Source: UBA981 sp942490995 | GTDB taxonomy: Bacteria; Pseudomonadota; Gammaproteobacteria; Ga0077536 | Assembly: GCA_942490995.1 (NCBI GenBank) | Contig: CALOBG010000070.1 | Span: 1 to 64,000, forward strand | Direction of reading: 5' to 3' | DNA: 64,000 nt | Shown here: piece by piece, positions 44,504-54,027 of the stretch | Layout: each line of letters starts with the position of its first letter | Numbering within the stretch: position 1 is the first letter of the stretch | Made by a program: the position numbers and the translations under genes | Notes under the pieces: generated by a model | What the model was told of the DNA's origin: nothing | Databases searched by the model: none | What the model saw: only the letters and a program-made list of their open reading frames with translations

Positions 44504-45372
44504 TCCACACGCGAGCGCCTATTCTGGCCACGCTTGGACGTGATCACGAAACTCAAGTCCCCGAACGCGGCGAAATCGACGCGAAAACGCCCGGGCGCAA
44601 CCGCCTGGTGCGCATCGGCGGCGCCGACCACCAGCATGTGCCCGGCGGCCAGCGGCCAGTTGCGCTCGTGGAGGTGGTTGACCAGCCACAGCAGGGTTTC
44701 CAGCAATGCCGCGCTATCGACCTCGACGCTGCGCAGGATTTCATCGCCGCGATAAATTTCGACACGCTGATCGCTACCGGGCTGTAGCTGGTCGAGGGTA
44801 TATTCGCGCCCACCCAGCCACTGCGTACGGCCGAGGTTAACCGCCACTTCGTCGAGGCGGGTGGGTGACCCGGCCGCGGCCAGGGTGGCATCGGTCATGG
44901 TCACCACCGGTACAAAGTGCGCGACGTAGGTTTTCAGATCGTCGGCCGATTTCATCGCCCGCCGGATCGGCGAGCGCAAAACGAATCCGAACTCGGTGCC
45001 GATTTCCAACTGGCGGTGTTTACCAACGCGGAACACCGCGCGCTGACGGCGTGCGCCATCGGCAAACAGCACCGCCGACAGGCGCTGTGGCGCGGCGGCG
45101 TCGGCGACACCGTTGTAGACCGTGCCGAACGCGGCGCGATAGCCGGCCAGGCCGCGCTGCGGCAACTGCTGGCGCACCAGCGCGCGCTGCACCGCGTAGG
45201 CATAGTCGATATCGAAATCGGGGACGTATTCGGACAATACCGGCAGCGGCGCACCGCGCTCGCTCTCGAGGACAAACACGTCGGCCCAGCCTTCCGCCAT
45301 GTCGACCTCCGCCGGCACGCGCGTCGGCAATACCACCAGCAGGAAAACAACGACAACTCGCAGGACGGGCAT
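44500..45372 (-). CDS. Exported 2-keto-4-pentenoate hydratase/FAH-fold protein
   Basis: A 290-aa protein with an N-terminal signal peptide (VVVFLLVVLPTRVPAEV) and a body of the MhpD/fumarylacetoacetate hydrolase fold: RGLAGYRAAFGT, the E-x-E type metal motif in EIGTEFGFVLR, AVNLGRTQWLGG, and GHMLVVGAADAHQAVAPGRF with a final DFAAFGDLSFVI. The family is normally cytosolic, so an exported form is noteworthy. Stop codon lies in the right arm of the inverted repeat. Confidence 0.78.
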   Translation of the reverse strand: MPVLRVVVVFLLVVLPTRVPAEVDMAEGWADVFVLESERGAPLPVLSEYVPDFDIDYAYAVQRALVRQQLPQRGLAGYRAAFGTVYNGVADAAAPQRLSAVLFADGARRQRAVFRVGKHRQLEIGTEFGFVLRSPIRRAMKSADDLKTYVAHFVPVVTMTDATLAAAGSPTRLDEVAVNLGRTQWLGGREYTLDQLQPGSDQRVEIYRGDEILRSVEVDSAALLETLLWLVNHLHERNWPLAAGHMLVVGAADAHQAVAPGRFRVDFAAFGDLSFVITSKRGQNRRSRVD

Positions 45373-45437
45373 TACGGGGGATCAGCTCTGGTAATTATCA
45401 GGGGCGGCGTTGCCTGTATCGCCGCCGGTCTGCGATC

Positions 45438-46895
45438 ATGCCCGCGATGCCGCCTCCAACTCAAACCGGCCCGTCCCGGCGTATCGCCCGCTTCGCCACC
45501 GCCCTGCGCCCGGGCGCGGTGCCCGGCGCGGTCATGCACCATGCAAAGCTGTGCATCCTCGACAGTATCGGCATCGCGCTGGCATCGGGGACCTGCGATT
45601 TCGGCCGCCGCGCGGTGGCCGCGGCGACCCTGCTCGGTCACGCCGGACCGGCGACGGTGATCGGCAGCGCCCACGGCCTGCCGCTGCGCGATGCGGTGCT
45701 GGCCAACGGCACCCTCATCCACGGTCTCGACTTCGACGATACCCACAGCGCGTCGGTGGTGCACTGCACGGCCAGCGCCTGGCCGGTCGCTTTCAACCTC
45801 GGCTGTGAACGTCGCGCCTGCGGCCGGGATGCGTTGACCGCCTATGTTCTGGCCGTCGAAGTTGACGCCCGCATCGGTGCGGCGGCCCGCGGCGGGCTAC
45901 AGAAACGGGGTTTCCATCCCACCGGTATCGTCGGTGCGTTCGGCTGCGCCGCCGCCGCGGCCTACCTCGAGCGGCTCGATAGCGACCAGCATTGCGACGC
46001 CCTCGGTATCGTCCTCAGCATGGCCTCCGGCTCCATGGCCTTCATCAGCGATGGGGCCTGGACCAAACGTCTGCACCCGGGCTGGGCCGGGGTTGCCGGG
46101 ATCACCGCGGCGGCTTTTGCCGCGCAGGGATTTGTCGGCCCCGCCGCGCCCCTGGAAGGCCCGTTCGGCTTGTTCAACACCCTGCTTGGCGCGGACCACG
46201 GCGTCGACGCCGCACTGTTCGGCGCCGATCTCGGTGACGTCTGGCGCACTGCAGAGATCGCCTTCAAACCCTACCCAGCCTGCCACTTCAACCACGCGTT
46301 TGCCGACTGCGCCCTGGCGATAAAGCGCGAGTTCGAGCTGACACCAGCCGACATCGTCTCGATAACCGCACTCATCCACCCTGACCAGGTCGCGGTGGTG
46401 TGCGAACCGCTGGCCGCCAAACGCAAGCCGACCAATGCTTACGAAGCGCAGTTCAGCGTGCCCTATATGATCGCCGCGAGCCTGGTCCACGATCGTTTCA
46501 CACTCGACGAACTCGAGCCGGCGGCGCTGTCTGATAGCGAAACACTGGCCCTGGCGGCGCGCGTCGACTACCGCGACGATCCACGCTCCGCCTATCCGCA
46601 GTACTATTCCGCGGGTCTCATCGTGCGCACCCGCGACGGCCGTACGCTGGACCACCATATCCGCGTCAACCGGGGTGCCGACGACAATCCGATGAGCGAA
46701 TCCGACATTTACGCCAAGTACCACGCCAACGCCACCCGCGCGATCAGCGCCGGTGAAGCGGAACGTATCGCCGACGTCGTCGCCTGCCTGGACAGCGCAC
46801 CCGACCTCGATGAACTGGCGCGCGCGCTGGGTCGCGATCTGCGGCACCCGCCCCTGACGCTGCCGCCATCACAACCGGATCAAACCCATGCCTAG
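45438..46895 (+). CDS. MmgE/PrpD family protein
   Basis: A 485-aa protein of the 2-methylcitrate dehydratase-like family. The family start HHAKLCILDSIGIALAS, the conserved LIHGLDFDDTHSASVVHCT, PTGIVGAFGCAAAAAYL and FKPYPACHFNHAFADCAL are present. No prpB/prpC/acn neighbours are visible, so the substrate is open; family members include iminodisuccinate epimerase and cis-aconitate decarboxylase as well as PrpD. The start is ATG 45438; a longer open frame upstream lacks family features. Confidence 0.88.
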   Translation: MPAMPPPTQTGPSRRIARFATALRPGAVPGAVMHHAKLCILDSIGIALASGTCDFGRRAVAAATLLGHAGPATVIGSAHGLPLRDAVLANGTLIHGLDFDDTHSASVVHCTASAWPVAFNLGCERRACGRDALTAYVLAVEVDARIGAAARGGLQKRGFHPTGIVGAFGCAAAAAYLERLDSDQHCDALGIVLSMASGSMAFISDGAWTKRLHPGWAGVAGITAAAFAAQGFVGPAAPLEGPFGLFNTLLGADHGVDAALFGADLGDVWRTAEIAFKPYPACHFNHAFADCALAIKREFELTPADIVSITALIHPDQVAVVCEPLAAKRKPTNAYEAQFSVPYMIAASLVHDRFTLDELEPAALSDSETLALAARVDYRDDPRSAYPQYYSAGLIVRTRDGRTLDHHIRVNRGADDNPMSESDIYAKYHANATRAISAGEAERIADVVACLDSAPDLDELARALGRDLRHPPLTLPPSQPDQTHA

Positions 46896-47469
46896 ACCAG
46901 CCGCCGTACTGTTGACCGCCGTGCTGATCGCGCTCGCTACGGCGAGCGCCGCGACCAGCCTCGAGGAACACGAAACCAGTATCTACTCCGCGCTGATCAA
47001 TCACGGCCTGGCCGGCGCCGCGAAAATGATCGTGATCGCCGCCGAAACCACCGGTGACCCGGCCGCCATCGCGGCACAGGACGACGCGCCGGCGATGCTC
47101 ACCGACCTGGGGGTGCCGGCTGAAACCCTCCTCAACTGGCAACAGCGCAATGCGCGGCGCTCGACCATCGACCAGCCGCTCAATTTATCGGCAACCTATC
47201 AGCTGCTCGATGCCGAAGACCGCGCGGAGCTGTTCGCGAACGTCGAGCCGGCGGCCGGCTGGAGCCAGTTTTTTGCCCGTTACCCGGACGCACCGGGCCT
47301 GCTGCGCCTGTCGCGGGCGGGTTTCGACGACAGTCTCATGCACGCCCTGGTCTATGTCGAATACCAGTGTGGCGAAGTCTGCGGCAGCGGCCGCCTGGTG
47401 CATCTGAGCAACGAACACGGTGACGGCTGGCAGGTCCTCGGCGCGGCCCTGGTGTGGATGGTCGAATGA
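46888..47469 (+). CDS. Exported hypothetical protein
   Basis: A 193-aa protein with a signal peptide (AAVLLTAVLIALATASAA) and a conserved-looking mature part including ETSIYSALINHGLAGA, LNLSATYQLLDAEDRAELF, PGLLRLSRAGFDDSLMHALV and a Cys pair in EYQCGEVCGSG, suggesting a disulfide in the periplasm. I do not recognise the family. The ATG overlaps the MmgE/PrpD stop by 8 nt and the LOG gene follows. Confidence 0.75.
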   Translation: MPRPAAVLLTAVLIALATASAATSLEEHETSIYSALINHGLAGAAKMIVIAAETTGDPAAIAAQDDAPAMLTDLGVPAETLLNWQQRNARRSTIDQPLNLSATYQLLDAEDRAELFANVEPAAGWSQFFARYPDAPGLLRLSRAGFDDSLMHALVYVEYQCGEVCGSGRLVHLSNEHGDGWQVLGAALVWMVE

Positions 47470-47500
47470 AGCGGCGAAACGCTGCCCGGACACCGCGCTG

Positions 47501-48052
47501 ATGGCCTACAGTGTGTGTGTGTTCTGCGCCTCGCGCAACGGCGCCGATGAAGTCTACGCCGACATCGCCGACGCTTTCGGCCGTGAACTCGCGAGTCGCG
47601 AAATGACCCTGGTCTACGGCGGTGGCAAGGTCGGCCTGATGGGGCGGCTGGCCGATGCGGCGCTCGATCTGGGCGGCCGCGTGATCGGCGTGATCCCCGA
47701 CTTTCTGACTGCGCGCGAAGTCGCTCACAGCGGCCTGAGCGAATTGCTGATCGTCGACGACCTGCTCGATCGCAAGGCGCTGATGATCGAACGCGCCGAT
47801 GCCTTCGTCGCCCTGCCGGGCGGCATCGGCACCTACGACGAGTTACTCGAGGTGATTGCCTGGCGCCAGCTGCGTCAACTGCGCCAGCCGATCGGCGTGC
47901 TCAATGCGACCGGCTATTTCGATCCCCTGTTTGCACTGCTCGATCACACCGTCAGCAGCGGCTTTCTCGAGCGCCATGAGATCGACCACCTGGTCATTGA
48001 AACCAATGCCATGGACCTCCTCGACCGTCTGCTGGAAGCGCCCGAGCCGTGA
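47501..48052 (+). CDS. LOG family protein (Rossmann-fold nucleotide phosphoribohydrolase-like)
   Basis: A 183-aa TIGR00730-type protein with SVCVFCASRNGADE, TLVYGGGKVGLMGRLADAAL and the signature PGGIGTYDELLEVIAW (PGGxGTxxE). In plants and some bacteria these release cytokinin bases from riboside monophosphates; bacterial relatives also act as general nucleotide 5'-monophosphate hydrolases. ATG 47501 chosen. Stop overlaps the next GTG (GTGA at 48049). Confidence 0.93.
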   Translation: MAYSVCVFCASRNGADEVYADIADAFGRELASREMTLVYGGGKVGLMGRLADAALDLGGRVIGVIPDFLTAREVAHSGLSELLIVDDLLDRKALMIERADAFVALPGGIGTYDELLEVIAWRQLRQLRQPIGVLNATGYFDPLFALLDHTVSSGFLERHEIDHLVIETNAMDLLDRLLEAPEP

Positions 48053-48729
48053 GCGCGGCGCACGCACACTACCAGGGTGTGATTTTCGACATGGACGGCA
48101 TCCTGATCGACTCCGAACCATTATTCCGCCTCGCCGCCCAACAGGCCGCTGGCGAACTCGGCTATCACGTCTCCGACGAAACCTACGTGACATGGATGGG
48201 CCTGCCACCGACCGCCGTCGAAGCGGCCGTTGTTGCGAGCATGGGCGGCGATTTTCCGATGACGGCATTTCGCGATGCTTTCCGCGCGATCTGGACCACG
48301 CATACCGACAAGCACGGCGTGCCGGCGCAGCCCGGTATGGCGGCCTTGCTCGGCGCGCTCAGGTCGCGTGGGATCCCCTACGGCGTGGCTACCTCGACCG
48401 AACGTGCGCAGGCCCAGCGCTCGCTGGAACTCGCCGGACTGGCGCCGTTGATCGGCACCCTGGTCGGCGGCGACGAGGTTGCCAACGGCAAGCCTGCCCC
48501 GGAGATTTTCCTGCGCGCCGCCGAGCACATCGGCGTCGGGCCCGAATCATGCGTGGCGCTTGAGGATTCCGCCGCCGGCGTGCGCGCCGCCGCCGGCGCC
48601 CGCATGCTGACCATCATGGTGCCGGATCTGCATCTGCCGGGCGCCGATATCGCGGCGCTGGCCAGATACGTGCTGCCCGACACTCGGCGCGCAGCCGAGG
48701 TCGTGGTGGCGCTGTTCGACTCTCGCTAA
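48049..48729 (+). CDS. HAD-superfamily IA phosphatase (phosphoglucomutase/YniC-like)
   Basis: A 226-aa HAD hydrolase with nucleophile motif VIFDMDGILIDSEPLF, motif II VATSTERAQA and motif III/IV GKPAPEIFLRAAEHIG and CVALEDSAAGVRAA. Resembles 2-deoxyglucose-6-phosphatase/beta-phosphoglucomutase relatives that dephosphorylate sugar phosphates. Starts with GTG overlapping the LOG gene stop. Confidence 0.93.
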   Translation: MSAAHAHYQGVIFDMDGILIDSEPLFRLAAQQAAGELGYHVSDETYVTWMGLPPTAVEAAVVASMGGDFPMTAFRDAFRAIWTTHTDKHGVPAQPGMAALLGALRSRGIPYGVATSTERAQAQRSLELAGLAPLIGTLVGGDEVANGKPAPEIFLRAAEHIGVGPESCVALEDSAAGVRAAAGARMLTIMVPDLHLPGADIAALARYVLPDTRRAAEVVVALFDSR

Positions 48730-48766
48730 GGATCACATTTTTTTCTTATCCAGGACCGAGCCCGAC

Positions 48767-49258
48767 ATGTACCGATACGCACTTATCCTGCTGCTGCCCG
48801 TGCTGTGGAGTGCAGCGACCGCGACCGAACCCGATCCGTCGCCGAGCCTGCCGACCGCCGCCGAGGCGCGGGCGGCGTTCGCGAAATTCGCGGCCGACCC
48901 GGTTCATCGCCTCGATGCCACCGGACCGTTTCTCGATTTCATCCGCTCCAGCGGTGAGATCCACATCGTGCTCAACGATGCCTTGCTGGCGTGGATGTAC
49001 AGCGATTTTGACGAACACAACAAGGCGGTTCTTTACGCCGCGTTTCTCGGCGGCAACATGAATGGTCAGCTGACCAGCGGCACCAGCGGCAGTGACGATG
49101 TTGCCGGCATCCGCAGCACCCTGCACGCCTACGCTCGGCTGCGTGAGCTGCAGCCGGAATTCAGACTCACCCAGCTCGATGAACTCGCCAGCGCCGCGGC
49201 CGCAGGCACGCTCCCGGCGGCGGTCCAGGCCATCGTCGGCGGCGATCCGAAACCGTGA
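48767..49258 (+). CDS. Exported hypothetical protein
   Basis: A 163-aa protein with a signal peptide (ALILLLPVLWSAATATE). The mature part is helical and includes HIVLNDALLAWMYSDFDEHNKAVLYAAFLGGNMNGQL, which I cannot assign to a family. A macrodomain gene follows after 19 nt. Confidence 0.7.
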   Translation: MYRYALILLLPVLWSAATATEPDPSPSLPTAAEARAAFAKFAADPVHRLDATGPFLDFIRSSGEIHIVLNDALLAWMYSDFDEHNKAVLYAAFLGGNMNGQLTSGTSGSDDVAGIRSTLHAYARLRELQPEFRLTQLDELASAAAAGTLPAAVQAIVGGDPKP

Positions 49259-49277
49259 TCCGCCAGGCCGAGGCGTG

Positions 49278-49787
49278 ATGGCTGCAACGCGACTACACGC
49301 GGCTCTGGTCGATATCACGACCCTGAAAGTCGACGCGATCGTCAACGCCGCCAACGAATCGCTGCTCGGCGGCGGTGGCGTCGACGGCGCCATTCATCGC
49401 GCCGCCGGCTCGGATCTGCTCAAGGAATGCCGCGGCCTCGGTGGCTGCCCGACCGGCGAAGCGCGAATCACGGGTGGCTACCGACTGCCGGCGCGTTATG
49501 TGATCCACACGGTCGGCCCGATCTGGGCCGGCGGCGACCACGGCGAAGACCAACGGCTGGCGAGCTGTTATCGGCAATCCATCGCGCTCGCCATCGAATA
49601 TGGCCTCGCCAACATCGCTTTTCCAGCCATCAGCTGCGGGGTCTACGGCTACCCGCACGAGCGCGCGGTACAGGTTGCGGTCAACGCGGTACGCAGCGCG
49701 CTCGGTGACGGTGATGCGTTAGAATCGGTACTCTTTTCCTGCGCCAGCAAACCCATGCTCGATCTCTACACGGCACGTCTGCGCTGA
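49278..49787 (+). CDS. Macrodomain protein (O-acetyl-ADP-ribose deacetylase type)
   Basis: A 169-aa macrodomain (YmdB-like). Typical segments: VDAIVNAANESLLGGGGVDG, IHRAAGSDLLKECR, GYRLPARYVIHTVGP and FPAISCGVYGYPHERA. These hydrolases act on O-acetyl-ADP-ribose or protein ADP-ribose. ATG 49278, two nt before a HAD gene start at 49790. Confidence 0.95.
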   Translation: MAATRLHAALVDITTLKVDAIVNAANESLLGGGGVDGAIHRAAGSDLLKECRGLGGCPTGEARITGGYRLPARYVIHTVGPIWAGGDHGEDQRLASCYRQSIALAIEYGLANIAFPAISCGVYGYPHERAVQVAVNAVRSALGDGDALESVLFSCASKPMLDLYTARLR

Positions 49788-49789
49788 CA

Positions 49790-50665
49790 ATGGCAAAAAA
49801 ACCCTACCTGCGCTCGACGCTGGCCGTCGTTTATGATTTTGACGGCACCCTCACGCCGCAACCCATGCAGGAATACACCGTCCTTCCGCAGCTCGGCATC
49901 TCGGCTGCCGCGTTCTGGGCCGAAGTCAACGCCGAGGTGCAGCGTACCGGTGGTGATTCGATCCTGACCTACATGCGGCTGCTGGTTGAAAAAATCGAAG
50001 CCAACAAGGCCCATCTGAGCCGCGATGCACTGCGCAGACTGGCCACCGGGATCAAGTATTATCCGGGGGTCGAATCGTGGTTCGATCGCATCAATACCTA
50101 TGTCGAGGAAAAAAGCGGCGGCAGTGTACAGACCCGTCACTACATCATTTCCGCCGGCCTTAGCGAGATCCTCGAAGGCATCAATATCAAGCATCACTTC
50201 AGTCGCATCTATGCCTCGCAGTATTATTTCGATCACCATGAAGCGGCGCGCTTCCCGACCATCGTCATCAACGATACGGCCAAGACCCAGTACCTGTTCC
50301 GCATCAACAAAGGCCGTGAGCAGGCACTGGAAACCATCAACGAATACATGCCCGAAGCCGAGCGACCTATCCCGTTTCAGCACATGCTCTACGTCGGCGA
50401 CGGACTGACCGACGTGCCATGCATGACGGTGGTCAAAAACTATGGCGGCTTCGCGCTGGCGGTGCACAAGCCACGCAGCGCCGATTCCATCGCGGTGTGT
50501 CGCGAACTGGCGGACGCCAACCGCATCGACTTCTTTGCTCCGGCCGACTACCGCGCCGGGCGCAAGCTCGAGCGCCGCGTGCATAAAATCCTCGACCTGA
50601 TCATGGCGCGCATCAGTTTCGAACTCGAACGCCACGAATTTCTGCGCGAAACACAAAAGGCCTGA
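49790..50665 (+). CDS. HAD-family hydrolase (phosphoserine-phosphatase-like)
   Basis: A 291-aa HAD hydrolase: AVVYDFDGTLTPQPMQEYT with the nucleophile Asp, IISAGLSEILEGINI, and the final LYVGDGLTDVPCMTVVKNYGG. The substrate is unknown. It sits in a run of small metabolite-repair genes (LOG, HAD, macrodomain). Confidence 0.88.
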   Translation: MAKKPYLRSTLAVVYDFDGTLTPQPMQEYTVLPQLGISAAAFWAEVNAEVQRTGGDSILTYMRLLVEKIEANKAHLSRDALRRLATGIKYYPGVESWFDRINTYVEEKSGGSVQTRHYIISAGLSEILEGINIKHHFSRIYASQYYFDHHEAARFPTIVINDTAKTQYLFRINKGREQALETINEYMPEAERPIPFQHMLYVGDGLTDVPCMTVVKNYGGFALAVHKPRSADSIAVCRELADANRIDFFAPADYRAGRKLERRVHKILDLIMARISFELERHEFLRETQKA

Positions 50666-50668
50666 CGC

Positions 50669-51229
50669 GTGAAGCACCCCTCGACATCGCCGCGACGCGG
50701 CGTTCCAGACCGCGGCGCACGCGCCGTGGCGTTTATCCTTGTCGCCGTGGTCAGCCTGCTGGCGCTGGGCGGCTGCGCCGGCGTGTCCATGCCGAGCATG
50801 CCCAAGGTCTCGATGCCGAGTCTCGGTGGCGACGACAAGGACGAAGATGCGACCGCCACGCCGCGCGACCTGCTCGGCGCACGCCTGGTCAACCCGCGCG
50901 CCAACCCCGACACGCCCGGCATGACGGTCGGCAAAATGATCGAGTTCGCCGACCGTTACCTGGCCTGCGACTGCGCCAAAACCAGATTCGTGCGCGCGTG
51001 GGAAAAAACCGCGACCGGCTACAAACTGCTGACCAACTCCGAGTTCGTGCGCCCGATCGAGTTCGTATGTCAGAGCAGCGGCGAGGAGCAGGCCTGCTAT
51101 CTGACCGAAATCGACCGCGGACCGCGCACCGAAACGCTCGAAGAGCGCTTCGTGCCGGGTGCCGAATTTATTCAGTTCCTGTATGACAACGGCGTGCGCT
51201 GCGAACGCGAAGAGCCATGCGGCAGCTGA
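50669..51229 (+). CDS. Predicted lipoprotein
   Basis: A 186-aa protein from a GTG start; N-terminal helix AVAFILVAVVSLLALGGC contains a lipobox (LGGC). The mature region has MPSMPKVSMPSLGGDD-like low complexity, then a conserved part GARLVNPRANPDTPGMTVG with Cys pairs (LACDCAKT). Family not recognised. Immediately follows the HAD gene. Confidence 0.7.
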   Translation: MKHPSTSPRRGVPDRGARAVAFILVAVVSLLALGGCAGVSMPSMPKVSMPSLGGDDKDEDATATPRDLLGARLVNPRANPDTPGMTVGKMIEFADRYLACDCAKTRFVRAWEKTATGYKLLTNSEFVRPIEFVCQSSGEEQACYLTEIDRGPRTETLEERFVPGAEFIQFLYDNGVRCEREEPCGS

Positions 51230-51363
51230 ATGGGAGCGCGCAATCGCAGCGCAGGCACCCGCATGTCGGATGCGACATGCGAATATAGGGTATAAAAAGG
51301 GCTGCACGGCGGCGCTTGTCAGCGTGCGCTGATCGCCCCCATTCGAGGCAATCGAGGACGACC

Positions 51364-54010
51364 ATGGCAGTAACGGACAACGACCCCGAGGAAACCCAGG
51401 AATGGCTGGACGCGCTTGATGCCGTCATCGATATCGAGGGCGTAGAACGTAGTCATTACCTGCTCGAACGCCTGATTGACCAGGCGCGACGCTCGGGGGT
51501 CAACCTGCCGTATTCGGCGAAGACCGCGTATATCAACACCATACCGCCGCACGCCGAGGCCTATACGCCGGGCGACCCGGCGCTGGAGTGGCGCATCCGC
51601 TCGATCAATCGCTGGAACGCGATGGCGATGGTGGTGCGGGCCAATCGTCAGAACAGCGAGCTGGGCGGACATATCGCCAGCTACGCCAGTGCGGCGACGC
51701 TCTACGAGGTCGGCTACAACCATTTCTGGCACGCGCCCAGCGCAGACCACGGCGGCGACCTGGTGTTTTTCCAGGGCCACTCCGCACCCGGCATCTACGC
51801 GCGTGCTTTCCTGCTCGGCCAGATCGACGAGCAGCAACTCAATAATTTCCGCCAGGAGGTCGATGGCGGCGGCCTGTCATCGTATCCGCACCCGTGGCTG
51901 ATGCCCGGTTTCTGGCAGTTCCCGACCGTGTCGATGGGGCTCGGGCCCGATCATGGCCATCTACCAGGCGCGCTTCATGCGCTACCTGGAAAACCGCGGC
52001 CTGGTCGACAGTCCGCAGCGCAAAGTCTGGGCGTTCATGGGCGACGGCGAAATGGATGAGCCGGAATCGTTCGGCGCCGCTGCGCTCGCCTCGCGCGAAA
52101 AGCTCGACAACCTCGTGTTTGTCATCAACTGCAACCTGCAGCGGCTCGACGGCCCGGTGCGCGGCAACGGCAAAATCATTCAGGAACTCGAGTCCGATTT
52201 CCGCGGCGCCGGCTGGAACGTGATCAAGGTGATCTGGGGTTCAGCCTGGGACCCGCTGCTGGCAAAGGACAGCAAGGGCCTGTTGCGCCAACGCATGGAA
52301 GAAGCGGTGGACGGCGAATACCAGGCCTACAAGGCCTTCAACGGCGCCTACGTGCGCGAACATTTTTTCGGCAAGTATCCCGAGCTGAAAGCGATGGTTG
52401 CGAACATGAGCGACGACGATATCTGGCGCCTGAATCGCGGTGGCCACGATCCGCACAAGGTTTACGCCGCCTACGCCGCGGCGGTTGCGCACACCGGCCA
52501 GCCGACGGTGATCCTGTGCAAAACGGTCAAGGGTTACGGCATGGGTGAGGCCGGCGAAGGCAAAAACATCACCCACCAACAGAAAAAAATGGGCGAAGAA
52601 TCGCTCAAACAGTTCCGCGATCGTTTCAATATCCCGATCGCGGACGAACAAGTCGGCGAAGCGCCCTACTACAAGCCGCCCGAAGACAGCGAGGAAATGC
52701 GTTACCTGCGCGCGCGCACCGAGGCGCTCGGTGGCTTCGTGCCGCAGCGGCGCGAGACCGCCGAGGCGCTCACTATTCCCGATCTGCCGTTGTTCAAAAG
52801 TGTGCTCGAGGGCTCGGGCGACCGCGAAATTTCGACGACCATGGCGTTCGTGCGTCTGCTCAACGCGCTCGTGCGTGATAAACAGATCGGCCCGCGCGTG
52901 GTGCCCATCGTGCCTGACGAAGCGCGCACCTTCGGGATGGAAGGCATGTTCCGTCAGCTCGGTATCTACTCGGCGGTCGGACAGCTTTACGAACCCATGG
53001 ATCACGACGAACTGATGTACTACCGCGAGGACATCAAGGGTCAGATCCTCGAAGAAGGCATCAACGAGGCGGGCGGCATGTGTTCGTGGATCGCGGCGGC
53101 GACCGCCTACTCCAGCCACAACCTGCAGATGATCCCGTTCTTCATCTACTACTCGATGTTCGGTTTTCAGCGCGTCGGCGACCTGGCCTGGGCGGCGGGC
53201 GACATGCAGGCGCGCGGCTTCCTGCTCGGCGGCACCGCCGGACGCACGACCCTGGCCGGGGAAGGTCTGCAGCACCAGGACGGCCACAGTCATATCCTGG
53301 CATCGACCATCCCCAACTGCGTCAGCTATGACCCGGCCTACGGCTACGAACTTGCGGTCATCATTCATCACGGCATGAAGCGGATGTTCGAAAACCAGGA
53401 GAACGTGTTCTATTACATCACCGTGATGAACGAGAACTACGCCCACCCGGCGCTTCCGGACGGCGTCGAGAACGGTATCATCGAGGGCATGTACCTGTTT
53501 CGCGACACCGACGGTGCGCAGGTGCAGTTGCTCGGCAGCGGTACGATCCTGCGCGAAGTCGAAGCCGCGGCCGACCTGCTGGCGACGGATTTCGACATTG
53601 CCGCCAACGTCTGGAGCGTAACCAGTTTCAACGAATTGCGCCGCGACGGACTCGAATGTGCGCGCTGGAACATGCTCCACCCGCTCGAGGAACCCCGCGT
53701 CAGTTATGTCGCGCAGCAGCTCGGCGCGCACGATGGCCCGTGCGTGGCGGCGACCGACTACATCCGCGCCTACGCCGGCCAGATCCGCGAATACGTCCCG
53801 CGTCGGTATCGCGCACTCGGTACCGACGGCTTCGGACGCTCCGATTCGCGGCGCAAGCTGCGCGAATATTTCGAGGTCAACCGCCACTACATCGTGGTCG
53901 CGGCGCTGACCGCGCTGGCCGACGACGGTACCATCGAACGCCAGCGCGTCGCCGAGGCGATCGCGAAGTACGGCATCGATGCGGAAAAACCCAATCCGAT
54001 GAACCAGTAG
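51364..54010 (+). CDS. aceE: Pyruvate dehydrogenase E1 component (homodimeric), with one frameshift
   Basis: Thiamine-diphosphate decarboxylase of the pyruvate dehydrogenase complex; about 881 aa when repaired, close to the usual 887. The first part (51364 to about 51945) carries the homodimeric E1 start including GVNLPYSAKTAYINTIP and HPWLMPGFWQFPTVSMGLGP; the second continues PIMAIYQARFMRYLENRGL with the ThDP motif GDGEMDEPES and later VGDLAWAAGDM. The shift lies in TCGGGCCCGATC (51941-51952): one extra C changes frame between GLG and PIMAIYQ. Since aceE is normally essential for aerobic pyruvate oxidation, a sequencing indel is the likely cause. aceF follows after 17 nt. Confidence 0.93.
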
Positions 54011-54027
54011 GGCACGGGAACTAATTC

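Noticed and set aside
49766..51307. 513-aa minus-strand open frame across the HAD and lipoprotein genes
   Set aside because: Antisense to two genes that have clear motifs (DFDGT nucleophile, lipobox).
52241..53887. 548-aa minus-strand open frame inside aceE
   Set aside because: Fully antisense to conserved E1 sequence and without family features.
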